From JAPOUP01 sp965203605 (GTDB lineage: Bacteria > Pseudomonadota > Alphaproteobacteria > Rhodobacterales > Rhodobacteraceae), in NCBI GenBank assembly GCA_965203605.1, contig OZ241902.1, positions 5,022,001 to 5,086,000 of the forward strand: 64,000 nucleotides of DNA, read 5' to 3'. Below, in pieces: positions 9,021-16,735 of the stretch. The notes beneath the pieces were generated by a model that had not been told where the DNA came from, made no database searches, and saw only the letters and a program-made list of their open reading frames with translations. How positions within the stretch are numbered: position 1 is the first letter of the stretch; each line of letters opens with the position of its first letter. A program made the translations under genes and the position numbers.

Positions 9021-9692
9021 ATGGCCCTGAAATCCATCCGGCCAGCCCGCCGCCGACTGGCGGACGAGGTCTATGATGAGTTGATCGACGCGATCATGCG
9101 TCGGGAATTCGGACCTGATGACCGGCTGGTCCAGGAAAGGCTCGCCGATGAGATGAACATCAGCCGCACGCCCATCCGCGAGGCTCTCATGCGCCTGGAA
9201 CAGGAAGGGGTGCTCGAGGTCTCGAACCGGGGCAGTTTCAAACTCTATCGAATGAGCGACGAGGAGGTCCGGGAACTCTACCAGGCCCGTGCGGGTATTG
9301 AAGGACAGGGAGCCCGAATTCTGGCCGTGCGCAAATCGGCGGCGGATGTTGCCTGGCTGACCCAGGTCGTCGAGCGGGAGGAGGCTCTCGAAGACCGGTC
9401 GGCAAGAGGATACTTCGAGGCCAACCGAAACATCCACCGTGCGTTTGTCGAGCGGGCCGGAAACCGTTTCCTTCTGGAAATGTTCGACATCATATGGGCC
9501 AAGGCGATGGCGTTTCCCTTGTTCGCCGCAATTGAGAACGTGGATCTCGCCAAGTCGCTTGGCGATCACATGGATCTTGTCAGGGTTATCGAACATGGAG
9601 ACCGGACCGAGGCGCTGGAAACGTTCACGCAGCATATCCAGAACGGCTTCGACCTTCAGATGCAGGGTCTTCATCCGGAACGGGTTCCCTGA
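9021..9692 (+). CDS. GntR-family regulator, FCD type
   Basis: The protein is 223 residues from ATG 9021 (MALKSIRPARRR). The N-terminal winged helix covers residues about 10-75, with RLVQERLADEMNISRTPIRE and LEQEGVLEVSNRGSFKL. A helical FCD effector domain follows, with ANRNIHRAFVERAGNRF and a His in GDHMDLV that could help bind metal. An upstream ATG at 8940 is in frame but would cover the operator region, so the inner start is preferred. It diverges from glxB and probably regulates the glx operon in response to a small acid or amino-acid ligand; the ligand is unknown. Confidence 0.87.
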   Translation: MALKSIRPARRRLADEVYDELIDAIMRREFGPDDRLVQERLADEMNISRTPIREALMRLEQEGVLEVSNRGSFKLYRMSDEEVRELYQARAGIEGQGARILAVRKSAADVAWLTQVVEREEALEDRSARGYFEANRNIHRAFVERAGNRFLLEMFDIIWAKAMAFPLFAAIENVDLAKSLGDHMDLVRVIEHGDRTEALETFTQHIQNGFDLQMQGLHPERVP

Positions 9693-9909
9693 TGGCCGGT
9701 CGCTCGGGCATGTTCCGGGCGCTTCCAGATTGGAGCCACATCCAGGCGAAGACGCCAGGAGCGGGTTCGCCGTCGCGTTCGGGTAAATGTTCCGATCCCC
9801 AAAGGCATACAGGAGTTCCAGAATTATCGATACCTGCGATGCGGAGCGCAGTTTGGCGGTGAGATCAATCTGACTGACAGATTTCCTCTCCCCTGAAAGA
9901 GAAATCGGC

Positions 9910-10812
9910 CTACATCGTTAGTCCTTCAGGCTCTTCCAGCCCGCTTGTCCGACAGCACGCGGCAAGGGTATTGGCCAGTAGGCATGCGATGGTCATGGGG
10001 CCGACACCGCCTGGAACTGGCGTGATTGCGCCAGCGACACTTGAACAACTCTCATAGTCCACATCGCCGACAAGCCGCGTCTTTCCCTCTTCCGGTTCCG
10101 GCGCAGGAATTCGATTGATGCCTACATCTATCACTGTGGCGCCCGGCTTGATCCAGTCCCCTTGGATCATCTGAGGGCGGCCGACCGCGGCGACGACAAT
10201 ATCAGCCCGACCCACCACCTCTGCAAGGCACCGGGTACGTGAATGGGCTATGGTCACGGTGCAGCTGTCCCTGAGCAGAAGCTGCGCCATTGGCTTGCCC
10301 ACGATATTGGATCGGCCGACGATCACGGCGTTCATTCCAGATAGGCTCTTGTGGCGGTCGCGCAGGAGCATCAGGCAACCAAGCGGTGTGCAGGGAACGA
10401 TGGATTTCTGCCCGGTTCCGAGTCGACCAACATTCGAGACGTGGAACCCATCGACATCCTTTGCCGGATCAATTGCGTTGATCACGAGGCTTTGGTCGAT
10501 GTGATCCGGCAGCGGAAGCTGAATTAGGATACCGTGCACGGACGGGTCGACGTTTAGCCCATTCACCAACGTCAGAAGTTCCTCTTCCGACGTGGATGCG
10601 ACAAGCCGATGCTCGAAGCCCTTCATTCCCGCCTCGATTGTGTGCCGGTTCTTCGAGCGCACGTAGACCTTGCTTGCGGGATCCTCTCCCACAAGCACCA
10701 CCGCCAATCCTGGAGTTAGTCCGTGATTCGTCCTGAGGCTGGCAACACGCTTGGCCACGTCGGCTCGAACCCTATTGGCAAAGGCTTTTCCATCAATGAT
10801 GTCGGCAGTCAT
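9910..10812 (-). CDS. folD: Bifunctional methylene-THF dehydrogenase / methenyl-THF cyclohydrolase
   Basis: FolD interconverts 5,10-methylene-THF and 10-formyl-THF in the cytosol using NADP. It is 300 residues from ATG 10812, which is preceded by GAGGGG at a suitable distance; an ATG further upstream at 10929 has no support. Signature motifs are YVRSKNRH (with the catalytic Lys), GILIQLPLPDHID, DVDGFH, VGRSNIVGKP and TPVPGGVGPMT. It is convergent with the GntR gene. Its closeness to the glx operon and to formaldehyde dehydrogenase suggests a C1-metabolism neighbourhood. Confidence 0.94.
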   Translation of the reverse strand: MTADIIDGKAFANRVRADVAKRVASLRTNHGLTPGLAVVLVGEDPASKVYVRSKNRHTIEAGMKGFEHRLVASTSEEELLTLVNGLNVDPSVHGILIQLPLPDHIDQSLVINAIDPAKDVDGFHVSNVGRLGTGQKSIVPCTPLGCLMLLRDRHKSLSGMNAVIVGRSNIVGKPMAQLLLRDSCTVTIAHSRTRCLAEVVGRADIVVAAVGRPQMIQGDWIKPGATVIDVGINRIPAPEPEEGKTRLVGDVDYESCSSVAGAITPVPGGVGPMTIACLLANTLAACCRTSGLEEPEGLTM

Positions 10813-11380
10813 GAAATTTCCCCTCATCCGCACATCCCGCTCAACATACGGTAAATGCTGAGTTCGATGGCGAACATAGAGCCTTGGTTGGTCACCGCAA
10901 GAACCTGCAGAATGGAGAATGCCCACCAAGGTCAGAACACCCCGTGAAGAGCTGCCCCCGCCCGCCCAACGATCACGTGATCACTCTATCACGGCCGTCT
11001 TTACCGACATTATTGCGGATTCTCTACGTCGATGTCGTTGATGGGTCGTCGCTGTCTTCTTTCTCTGCCCAGTTGCCCATTCCATACGGGTCGGTCGTTG
11101 CGCCGCCACGCAGTGACAGTTGCCAAGCCGTCTAGAGGTTGGCACGGCTGTCGGCCACTGCCTGACGATTGCCCCTAACGGGTGCGACCCTCGCAAGCGA
11201 GTGGTTCTGAATGATGGTGATAGACGATTCCCGAGTGCCAAACGACTGCACGGCACGACATCCCCGGAACGCCCCAGCTCGAACCCAGGACCGTATCGCT
11301 GCCGGGCCAGAGCAACTGTCCGGTCTCTGGTTGAGGACGCTGACAGTCCTGCATGGGGCATCAGACCGCAACAGTACGGG
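10813..11380. other. Intergenic stretch with no recognisable gene
   Basis: The region lies between the folD start and the LytTR gene end. I see no reading frame with protein-family character and no clear RNA structure. It must contain the folD promoter. Confidence 0.4.
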
Positions 11381-12142
11381 TCATCTGCGCAAAAGACCGA
11401 CTTCCCTTATCTTGCCGAGATTTGCGCGGCTCACCGGTATCTCTGGTCCATTAGACATTTTCAGCAGTGCGCCGTCACCTCGGCGAGCCACGGCCATAAT
11501 CTGATCCACTGCGATCCAGTGGGATCTGTGAACCTGCAGCCCAACCGTATCGCCAACTTCGCGGACCGCATCAGTCAGTCGCATCAGGACCAGTTCATCA
11601 CCTTTCAACGTGCGAACGCGGACATACTTGTCCTCAGCCGAGAGCGCCACGAGGGCCGCGCGCTTTTCAAATGGGAGGCGCTCCAGCAGCGCCGGGGCTC
11701 GAGGTTTGGCGTCATGATCTATCGGAACATTGGCCCCTGCGAAAATCGCCGCGATAATGAAAGCGATCACGAAAACTTCGGCCGTCAATTGCGCAAACGC
11801 CTGCCCCGCGACCCAATACTGCAACGCCAGCCCATTAAAGGCATAGACAAAAACCAAAACGCCCAAACCAGTCAAGAAGCCCGCAAAGACAATGTGCCTG
11901 ACACAACTTTCAGGCGCAAAATGCGACGCCACCAAATTCGCCACAAACCCGACTGAATAGGAAACGAAAACCATTGCAACCCAATAGGCAAGGCGGGGCA
12001 GGGCGCGCATCACCTCGTTGGTCTCGAACGGTCCCATAACCGTCAGAATCACCGACACCCCAATCAGTGCCGTAACCCGCACTGGCTGTGTCATATGGGT
12101 ACGCCATTCACGAAGGGTGAATTGCGGTGAGAGGTGGTTCAC
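11381..12142 (-). CDS. Membrane-anchored LytTR DNA-binding protein
   Basis: This 253-residue protein has about four hydrophobic segments between residues 20 and 145, for example VTALIGVSVILTVMGPF and AEVFVIAFIIAAIFAG. The LytTR domain follows, with ALSAEDKYVRVRTLKGDELV, RLTDAVREVG and LQVHRSHWIAVDQI. LytTR domains bind direct repeats with beta-strands. The membrane part may sense an envelope signal. It diverges from the DUF2306 gene, so the shared spacer (12143-12237) is a likely target. A start further in at MTQPVRV (12094) is possible. Confidence 0.85.
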   Translation of the reverse strand: MNHLSPQFTLREWRTHMTQPVRVTALIGVSVILTVMGPFETNEVMRALPRLAYWVAMVFVSYSVGFVANLVASHFAPESCVRHIVFAGFLTGLGVLVFVYAFNGLALQYWVAGQAFAQLTAEVFVIAFIIAAIFAGANVPIDHDAKPRAPALLERLPFEKRAALVALSAEDKYVRVRTLKGDELVLMRLTDAVREVGDTVGLQVHRSHWIAVDQIMAVARRGDGALLKMSNGPEIPVSRANLGKIREVGLLRR

Positions 12143-12237
12143 GTAGCCGATCCGTCAATTGCACATTTGCTATGGCGCACAGAGCATCCAATCGGAAAAT
12201 AGGCCCTCGCAGCCAGATTGCAAATGAGGGGGTGAGC

Positions 12238-12738
12238 ATGACGCTCGAACCGATTTTCGCTGCTCCGGCAGAGATCCGGATCCACGTGACCTTTGCCGTC
12301 CTTGCTTTGCTTGTTGGGCCTTTTGCCCTTTTTCGGAAGCGCCGCGACCGAGTTCACAAACTGTTGGGGTATACGTGGATTGTCGGGGTTTCCGGGCTGG
12401 CGGTTTCCGGGCTATTCATTCCCAGCGAGATCGCAGTGATTGGGCATTTCGGGCCAATCCATCTCTTCAGTGCCTTTGCACTCTGGGGGGTGGGTGAAGG
12501 GCTGTATTGGGTGCGGAATGGGGACATTGCGCGTCATAGGGCCGCGATGCGATCAGTGTGGTTCGGCGCGATGGGTCTGGCTGGCCTGCTAACGCTGTGG
12601 CCCGGACGTGTCATCAATCGGATGATCTTCGGAGAGTTTTCAGACCTGGGTTATCTCGGTATTGTTATCGGGGGCGTGGGTCTCTGGTTTTTGTTCGGCA
12701 GGCGGCAGCAGGACGGGAATCGCCAGCCATTGAAGTGA
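12238..12738 (+). CDS. DUF2306-like small membrane protein
   Basis: This 166-residue protein has about four hydrophobic segments. It shows the family pattern of a cytoplasmic loop RKRRDRVHKLLGYTWI and a later IARHRAAMRSVWFGAMG. ATG 12238 is preceded by GAGGGGGTGAG. DUF2306 proteins have no firmly established function. It is divergent from the LytTR gene, an arrangement suggesting that the regulator controls it. Confidence 0.78.
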   Translation: MTLEPIFAAPAEIRIHVTFAVLALLVGPFALFRKRRDRVHKLLGYTWIVGVSGLAVSGLFIPSEIAVIGHFGPIHLFSAFALWGVGEGLYWVRNGDIARHRAAMRSVWFGAMGLAGLLTLWPGRVINRMIFGEFSDLGYLGIVIGGVGLWFLFGRRQQDGNRQPLK

Positions 12739-12779
12739 CCCGAAGGCCTGCGAACTCAAAACATGGCGTGAACTTCCGC

Positions 12780-13529
12780 TCAGGGTCTTGCTGCAGGACC
12801 GGAAAGCCCGTCAAAGAGTGTGACGGCGATCGAAACACACCGGTTACGCACCGCGCTCCATTCCCTGAGATCCTCGGCTAGGCCACGGAATATCCGCGTC
12901 CCATCCTGCCCTAGATCACCGGGGAGGGGGTTGGCCAGCTGAGCCAGCAACTGCTGCGTTGCGGACTGTTTGCTGTCCTGCGGATACAACTCGTCAAAGG
13001 ACGACATCGCGCTGACCAGAGCTTCGTTCCCGAGACTTGTTCCTATCGCCGCGAAATCGACATAGTCGCGCAAAGCATTCCGTTTCAGTATCAGGACCGC
13101 CTTGATTCGCATTGTCTCCGCCATGGATGGAACGACAACCTTCTTCCCGTTGCAGGCCACCTCTACGGTTTCCAGCGGCTGGCTGCGTATCAACTGCCTG
13201 ATTCCGGTCTCGATTCCATCGAGGGAACCCAGAATCAGCACTGGGGAACGGACACGAGCGGTTTTCCAGCCAGCGACAGATTCCAGGTTGGCAAGAACCT
13301 CGTCGAACCGCTCCTGGAGATCCGTCAGCACATGGTCCGCGTCCCTGGAAAACCGGTGTCTGGCATGGATGCCGGCCGCCGTTCCACCAACAAGGACGGC
13401 CTCCGGGAAGTGCCGCTGCAGTCGCGCCGCAGCCGAAATGACCCGTTCCCAGTCAGGTAGGTGCAAGGCGTCGCTTTCCGGCGTATGCAAGCCAGAAGTG
13501 ATGGCGCTGCGCACCGGGATCGTTGACAT
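12780..13529 (-). CDS. AbiEii-like nucleotidyltransferase (toxin candidate)
   Basis: The core reads AVLVGGTAAGIHARHRFSRDADHVL, with GG followed by paired acidic residues (DAD) of a nucleotidyltransferase fold. A conserved Lys/Arg-rich helix, MRIKAVLILKRNALRDYVDF, follows. This pattern is that of the AbiEii/AbiGii family, whose members act as toxins of type IV-like toxin-antitoxin or abortive-infection systems. The start is uncertain. ATG 13529 overlaps the upstream small gene by 77 bases; a TTG near 13467, after GGAAAG, would remove most of the overlap. The C-terminus is long and charged. Confidence 0.72.
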   Translation of the reverse strand: MSTIPVRSAITSGLHTPESDALHLPDWERVISAAARLQRHFPEAVLVGGTAAGIHARHRFSRDADHVLTDLQERFDEVLANLESVAGWKTARVRSPVLILGSLDGIETGIRQLIRSQPLETVEVACNGKKVVVPSMAETMRIKAVLILKRNALRDYVDFAAIGTSLGNEALVSAMSSFDELYPQDSKQSATQQLLAQLANPLPGDLGQDGTRIFRGLAEDLREWSAVRNRCVSIAVTLFDGLSGPAARP

Positions 13530-13692
13530 GCATTCCACAGACACGCTCCACGACGTCCAGCAATGGCGGCTCTTCAATGCACCACCGCCGAAGTCTGGTC
13601 CAGTCCTGCCAAAGTCCGCGCGCTATGATGTCGTCGATCGCCATTGGCGACCGTGAGGCAGCCTCCGTGTCGACGATATGGCGATGCTGCAT
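13453..13692 (-). CDS. Small protein upstream of AbiEii-like gene (antitoxin candidate)
   Basis: This 79-residue protein contains DDIIARGLWQDWTRLRRWC and EPPLLDVVERVCGMHV. I do not recognise a named family. Its place directly before, and overlapping, the AbiEii-like gene on the same strand is where the antitoxin partner is expected. The sequence also resembles the N-terminal segments of longer hypothetical proteins paired with such nucleotidyltransferases. Confidence 0.6.
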   Translation of the reverse strand: MQHRHIVDTEAASRSPMAIDDIIARGLWQDWTRLRRWCIEEPPLLDVVERVCGMHVNDPGAQRHHFWLAYAGKRRLAPT

Positions 13693-14612
13693 GGCGTGTG
13701 TCCCACATCCTCAGGTGGCGGAAACGCGCACCGTTGCCGTATGTGTAGTGGTGCCAGCGAGGAAACGCAAGATCATGTTCACGGCGGAAGCCGCATCTTT
13801 TTCACGGACCACTCCAGCTTTCGGTGACAGCTCCCCATCCATGAAGGGCAGGTCGTTCCAGTGCGTTCGACAGCCGCCGTCCGGCAGCTGTCGCCCGGTT
13901 CCGTGTGGAGCGCCTTGACTGGAACGCTCCAGGACTGGCGGAAGCGGGCCTACGAGCCGTGCCAGCGCTCGATGTCCGCTATCAGTTCCTCTCCTTCTCG
14001 CTCCGAACCCTCCAGGCCCGTGCCCTCCGGATCAAGGCGAATGCGCAACGCCAGGATTTGATCGCTCACGTACAATATGCGGTGTGTCTTGGATCGCGAC
14101 GCCTCAGGCAATCCTGGATCAAGCGAAGATCACGCTACTTTTTGCCAAGAATGAAGCCGCAGGGATGTCCAGGCATGTGCCGAGGGATGTGCCCATGACC
14201 CGCCCGTTTCCCCGCCTGCGCGGCGATACAGTTCACAGCCTGACGGGAGAGAGGCTGCCAGCGTTCAGAGGCAGGCAGCCATGTCAGCACATCGTCGCGT
14301 GACGCCAGCGAGCGGCGAACCGTGCGTAGTTCATCAGCCTGACAATGGTTGCTAGACACCGAGACCATTCCCGGGACCCGGGATCCAGAGGCGAGTCTGA
14401 TCAAGGTTCACATAGCTACGACGCATGGCGCCTGCTTCCGATACACGCAGGCCGATTGGCACCATCATGCGCCCAGGAAACAGGCCGTCATCGCCCAAGG
14501 CATCGCAATGCAGGGTGGAACGGGGGATCGATGAGTCATGGATGGTCGCCCCAGTCGAGCCTGGCTTCAGGGCACCAAACGCCGGACCGCCAATTCATCC
14601 ATGAACTGACGG
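13693..14612. other. Gene-poor stretch
   Basis: About 900 bases separate the AbiEii locus from rsmI. Short open frames exist on both strands, but none has recognisable motifs, a good ribosome site and sensible composition together. In many proteobacteria yraN follows rsmI; I do not see it here. Confidence 0.4.
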
Positions 14613-15488
14613 TCAGGTCCTACGCAGGCTCACCAACCGCAGCGCTTCCTGATAGACCTGTCGACGGGGAAGTCCCAAGGCCGATGCAACGGCTTCCGAC
14701 GCGTCTCTCACCGATAGGTCAGCCAAGGCCAAGCCGAGAGCCGTTTCGAGATCCGCTGCCTGACCGTCGTCGTTACCGCGGCCCACGACCACCACAACCT
14801 CACCTCTTGGCTCTCGCTCAACCGTCATCGTCGCAAGATCCCCGAGACTGCCGGTCACAACCTCCTCGAAACGCTTGGTCAGCTCCCGACAGAGAGCCGC
14901 ATCGCGCTCGCCGAACGCTCCGGCCATTTCAGACAGCAGCCGCTGAATCCGCCTCGGCGACTCAAAGACGACCAGTGTCGCCGGCACCAACTTCAACTCC
15001 TGAAGCCATTCCCCACGCGCACCCTTCGCTGTTGGCGGAAATCCCGCAAACAGGAACCGATCGGTCGCAAGTCCCGACACCGTCAATGCCGCCAGGACCG
15101 CCGATGGCCCGGGTGCCGCGGTCACGGCCAAACCATTCGCCTTCGCCAATCGGGCTAGGCGGAATCCCGGGTCCGATACCAGAGGCGTGCCGGCCTCGGA
15201 CGTGTAGGCAACCGACCTGCCTTCGCCAATCATTGCGAGAAGCCGAGGCCGCGCTGATTCTCCGTTGTGATCGTGGTATGCGATGAGTGGACGTCCACCG
15301 ATCGGGATTCCGTGAATCTCCAGGAGACGTCTCAAGGTCCGTGTGTCCTCGGCGGCAAGCACATTCGCCGATGCGAGAATATCAAGCGCCCGCAAGGTAA
15401 TGTCACGGGCCGTTCCGATGGGCGTCGCGACGAGATAGAGCCCGGGTGGAAGCGGGGAAAAATCGACTTTCACGGACCGTTCCCCCAT
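14613..15488 (-). CDS. rsmI: 16S rRNA (cytidine(1402)-2'-O)-methyltransferase
   Basis: RsmI methylates the 2'-O of C1402 in the decoding centre of 16S rRNA using S-adenosylmethionine. The 291-residue protein has LYLVATPIGTARDITLRALD, EDTRTLRRLLE, YTSEAGTPLVSDPGFRL, AAPGPSAVLAAL and FESPRRI, all typical of the tetrapyrrole-methylase fold subclass. It diverges from the LpoA-like gene over 77 bases, a common arrangement in Rhodobacterales. Confidence 0.95.
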   Translation of the reverse strand: MGERSVKVDFSPLPPGLYLVATPIGTARDITLRALDILASANVLAAEDTRTLRRLLEIHGIPIGGRPLIAYHDHNGESARPRLLAMIGEGRSVAYTSEAGTPLVSDPGFRLARLAKANGLAVTAAPGPSAVLAALTVSGLATDRFLFAGFPPTAKGARGEWLQELKLVPATLVVFESPRRIQRLLSEMAGAFGERDAALCRELTKRFEEVVTGSLGDLATMTVEREPRGEVVVVVGRGNDDGQAADLETALGLALADLSVRDASEAVASALGLPRRQVYQEALRLVSLRRT

Positions 15489-15565
15489 TCAATGCGTTTA
15501 CTCCATCAATTCTTGCGCATAATCTATGACCATCCGCAAGTCAGCACGGGAGCGAACGCACAGCC

Positions 15566-16735
15566 ATGATCCCGCAAACAGGAATCACATGCCGCCGGTC
15601 CCTGCAGGTGCTGGCTGCCTTGGGTTGTGCCGCTTTCGCGGCGTGCGGCCCCGCTACGGATCCTCCGGTCAGTGTCGAGGTGGACGCGCCGGTCAAGGTG
15701 GCGCTCCTGATACCGGCGGAGTCGGGCAGAGCCGAAAACGACCTTCTGGCCAAAGAGGTCGAAAACGCGGCACGCCTTGCAATTCATGACATGCAGGGCG
15801 TCAAGGTCGACCTTCGGGTTTACGCAACCGCCGCCAGACCGGAGGGCGCTGCCGAAGCAGCGGCACAGGCGGTCAATGATGGCGCAGGGATAATCCTTGG
15901 CCCGATATACGCGGGCTCGGCAAACGCAGCTGGCACCGCCGTCTCCGCGACTGGAGTCAATGTGCTGAGCCTCTCCAACAACACCGATATCGCTGGCGGC
16001 AACGTGTTCGTGCTGGGCAATACATTCGAAAATACGGCCGATCGTCTGGTTGAGTATGCGGTGGACAATGATCGGTCCAGAATCCTGATCGTCTATGGCC
16101 AGGGCGAAACTGAAGTGAAGGGATTCACTGCGATTTCCGCTGCGATCGAGCGCCACGGCGCCGAACTCGTGGGTACCGCTTCATTCGCGATGACCCAAAA
16201 CGCCGTTGTCGAAGCCGCGCCCGAGATCGCCGCCGCAGTGGAGAACCAGGACGCCGAGGCGATCTTCCTGACCTCGGGAAACGCTGGCGCACTTCCCATC
16301 CTCTCACAGTTGATGGTCGAAAACGGAGTGGATATCCAGACGACACAGTTGATCGGCCTGCAGCGCTGGGACATTCCGTCCAGCGCGTTGGAACTGGCCC
16401 CACTTCAGGGGGGATGGTTTGCGCTTCCTTCGCCTTGGCTAACCCGGGAGTTCAACGCCCGCTACAGTTCAGTCTACGGAAACCAACCGCATCCGATCAC
16501 CAGCCTCGCCTACGATGGAATTGCCATGATTGGCGCATTGATCAGTTCCGGAAGATCCAGCGCCCTTTCGGTGGATGCCCTTACCGAAACCACCGGATTC
16601 GCGGGCGTCAACGGTGTGTTCAGGCTACGCCCGGACGGCACCAATGAACGAGGGCTGGCGGTCGCCACAGTTTCCGATAAGCGGGTGGTGATCATCGACC
16701 CGGCACCAGTCGGCTTTGGTGGCGCAGGCTCCTGA
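15566..16735 (+). CDS. LpoA-like penicillin-binding-protein activator / periplasmic binding-fold lipoprotein
   Basis: This 389-residue protein begins with a signal peptide containing cysteines in lipobox-like settings (ALGC near residue 20, FAAC near residue 27). The mature part has a type I periplasmic-binding fold: VKVALLIPAESGRAEND, GAGIILGPIYAGSANA and RILIVYGQGETEVKG. Genes of this kind beside rsmI encode LpoA-like outer-membrane lipoproteins that stimulate peptidoglycan synthases. It could also be a substrate-binding protein, but no transporter genes are near. The 3' end overlaps glnD by 20 bases. Confidence 0.82.
   Translation: MIPQTGITCRRSLQVLAALGCAAFAACGPATDPPVSVEVDAPVKVALLIPAESGRAENDLLAKEVENAARLAIHDMQGVKVDLRVYATAARPEGAAEAAAQAVNDGAGIILGPIYAGSANAAGTAVSATGVNVLSLSNNTDIAGGNVFVLGNTFENTADRLVEYAVDNDRSRILIVYGQGETEVKGFTAISAAIERHGAELVGTASFAMTQNAVVEAAPEIAAAVENQDAEAIFLTSGNAGALPILSQLMVENGVDIQTTQLIGLQRWDIPSSALELAPLQGGWFALPSPWLTREFNARYSSVYGNQPHPITSLAYDGIAMIGALISSGRSSALSVDALTETTGFAGVNGVFRLRPDGTNERGLAVATVSDKRVVIIDPAPVGFGGAGS

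Noticed and set aside
11120..11956. 278-residue plus-strand frame
   Set aside because: It lies mostly opposite the LytTR gene, whose domain features are clear.
14345..15286. Long plus-strand open frame over rsmI
   Set aside because: It is antisense to a clear rsmI gene and has no family features; high G+C creates such frames.
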